From: Myxococcus xanthus
GTDB taxonomy: Bacteria; Myxococcota; Myxococcia; Myxococcales; Myxococcaceae
Length of the DNA: 64,000 bases
Direction: 5' to 3'
Assembly (NCBI RefSeq): GCF_900106535.1
Contig: NZ_FNOH01000003.1
Span: forward strand, 620,001-684,000
Both the position numbers and the translations under genes were made by a program. Of the stretch, positions 63,895 through 64,000 are shown one piece after another; the stretch's first letter is position 1, and every line of letters begins with the position of its first letter. The notes beneath the pieces were generated by a model. It searched no databases. It was not told where the DNA came from and saw nothing but the letters and a program-made list of their open reading frames with translations.

Positions 63895-64000
63895 ACAGAG
63901 ACGACCTGCTCGATGTCCTGACCCGCTATGTCGCGAATGAACTCCTGGACGGGGACGCGGAGGACCTCGATTCCTCCACGCCCCTCTTGGAGCTCGGCGT
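63891..64000 (+). CDS. Carrier protein, N-terminal part (acyl/peptidyl carrier)
   Basis: The first 36 codons of a small carrier: MNRDDLLDVLTRYVANELL, then EDLDSSTPLLELGV, the helix I and loop pattern that ends just before the phosphopantetheine Ser (expected a few residues past the window edge). It is coupled to the thioesterase. In M. xanthus I recall the DKxanthene cluster lying a short distance from the aib operon and including a stand-alone carrier, so this may be its start; that is recall and inference. Confidence 0.78.
   Translation, partial: MNRDDLLDVLTRYVANELLDGDAEDLDSSTPLLELG

Overview
The window looks like chromosome from a myxobacterium, very probably Myxococcus xanthus or a close relative. 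The reasons are high GC with strong G/C third positions, several sigma-54 (NtrC-type) regulators paired with PAS or globin histidine kinases, and a complete alternative isovaleryl-CoA operon (aibR-aibA-aibB-aibC-mvaS), which I know from M. xanthus. I see no tRNA, rRNA, CRISPR array, insertion sequence or origin.

Layout. 1-5.5 kb: cofactor genes, namely the end of a ThiO-like glycine oxidase, an HD-GYP response regulator, MoaA, a DUF4870 membrane protein, and thiC read leftward behind a TPP riboswitch. 5.7-10.9 kb: a CBS-pair protein, a DASS transporter, an OsmC-like protein lacking one active-site Cys, a sigma-54 regulator and a membrane-anchored unknown. 10.9-13.2 kb: a BlaI/BlaR1 pair with an operator inside its promoter. 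13.3-16.2 kb (leftward): an overlapping signalling operon made of a globin-coupled kinase, a double receiver and a receiver-kinase. 16.6-20.1 kb: LysR, a BON/SRPBCC envelope protein and a phosphoribosyltransferase. 20.3-24.2 kb: a PAS kinase, its sigma-54 regulator, then a lone receiver behind a candidate -24/-12 promoter. 24.4-31.2 kb: an OmpA/FecR/CHASE2 operon, a receiver-GAF-GGDEF protein with a broken GGDEF motif, and a decayed aspartyl hydroxylase gene. 31.2-35.7 kb (leftward): a kinase/NtrC pair, a degenerate receiver and a DUF6232-like protein.

35.8-41.7 kb: the aib operon with a TetR operator over its promoter and a terminator after mvaS, then a small heat-shock protein and a SnoaL-like lipoprotein. 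41.7-46.2 kb (leftward): a coupled operon of an EcsC-like protein, a small membrane protein, an HMA_2-like protein and a P1B-like ATPase with an unusual ion-site motif. 46.4-51.0 kb: an unknown protein, a truncated glycoside hydrolase, a lipoprotein serpin, a trypsin-like lipoprotein and a LysM cell-wall protein.

51.2-57.7 kb (leftward) holds a compact overlapping three-gene cassette: an unknown protein, a PLD-family nuclease-like protein and a large SNF2-type helicase, with a 16-bp perfect palindrome just upstream. It resembles anti-phage cassettes but matches none I know. 58.1-61.5 kb holds a DUF6624 protein, two tandem JmjC/cupin proteins (one with its iron ligands replaced), and a 50-residue Lys-rich peptide with a Cys-containing tail, followed six bases later by a 12-bp perfect hairpin. 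This looks like a ribosomal peptide (RiPP) locus. A squalene/phytoene-synthase-like protein, a type II thioesterase and the start of a carrier protein follow, the last two probably opening a polyketide/peptide cluster. These two loci are the best candidates for undescribed systems here.
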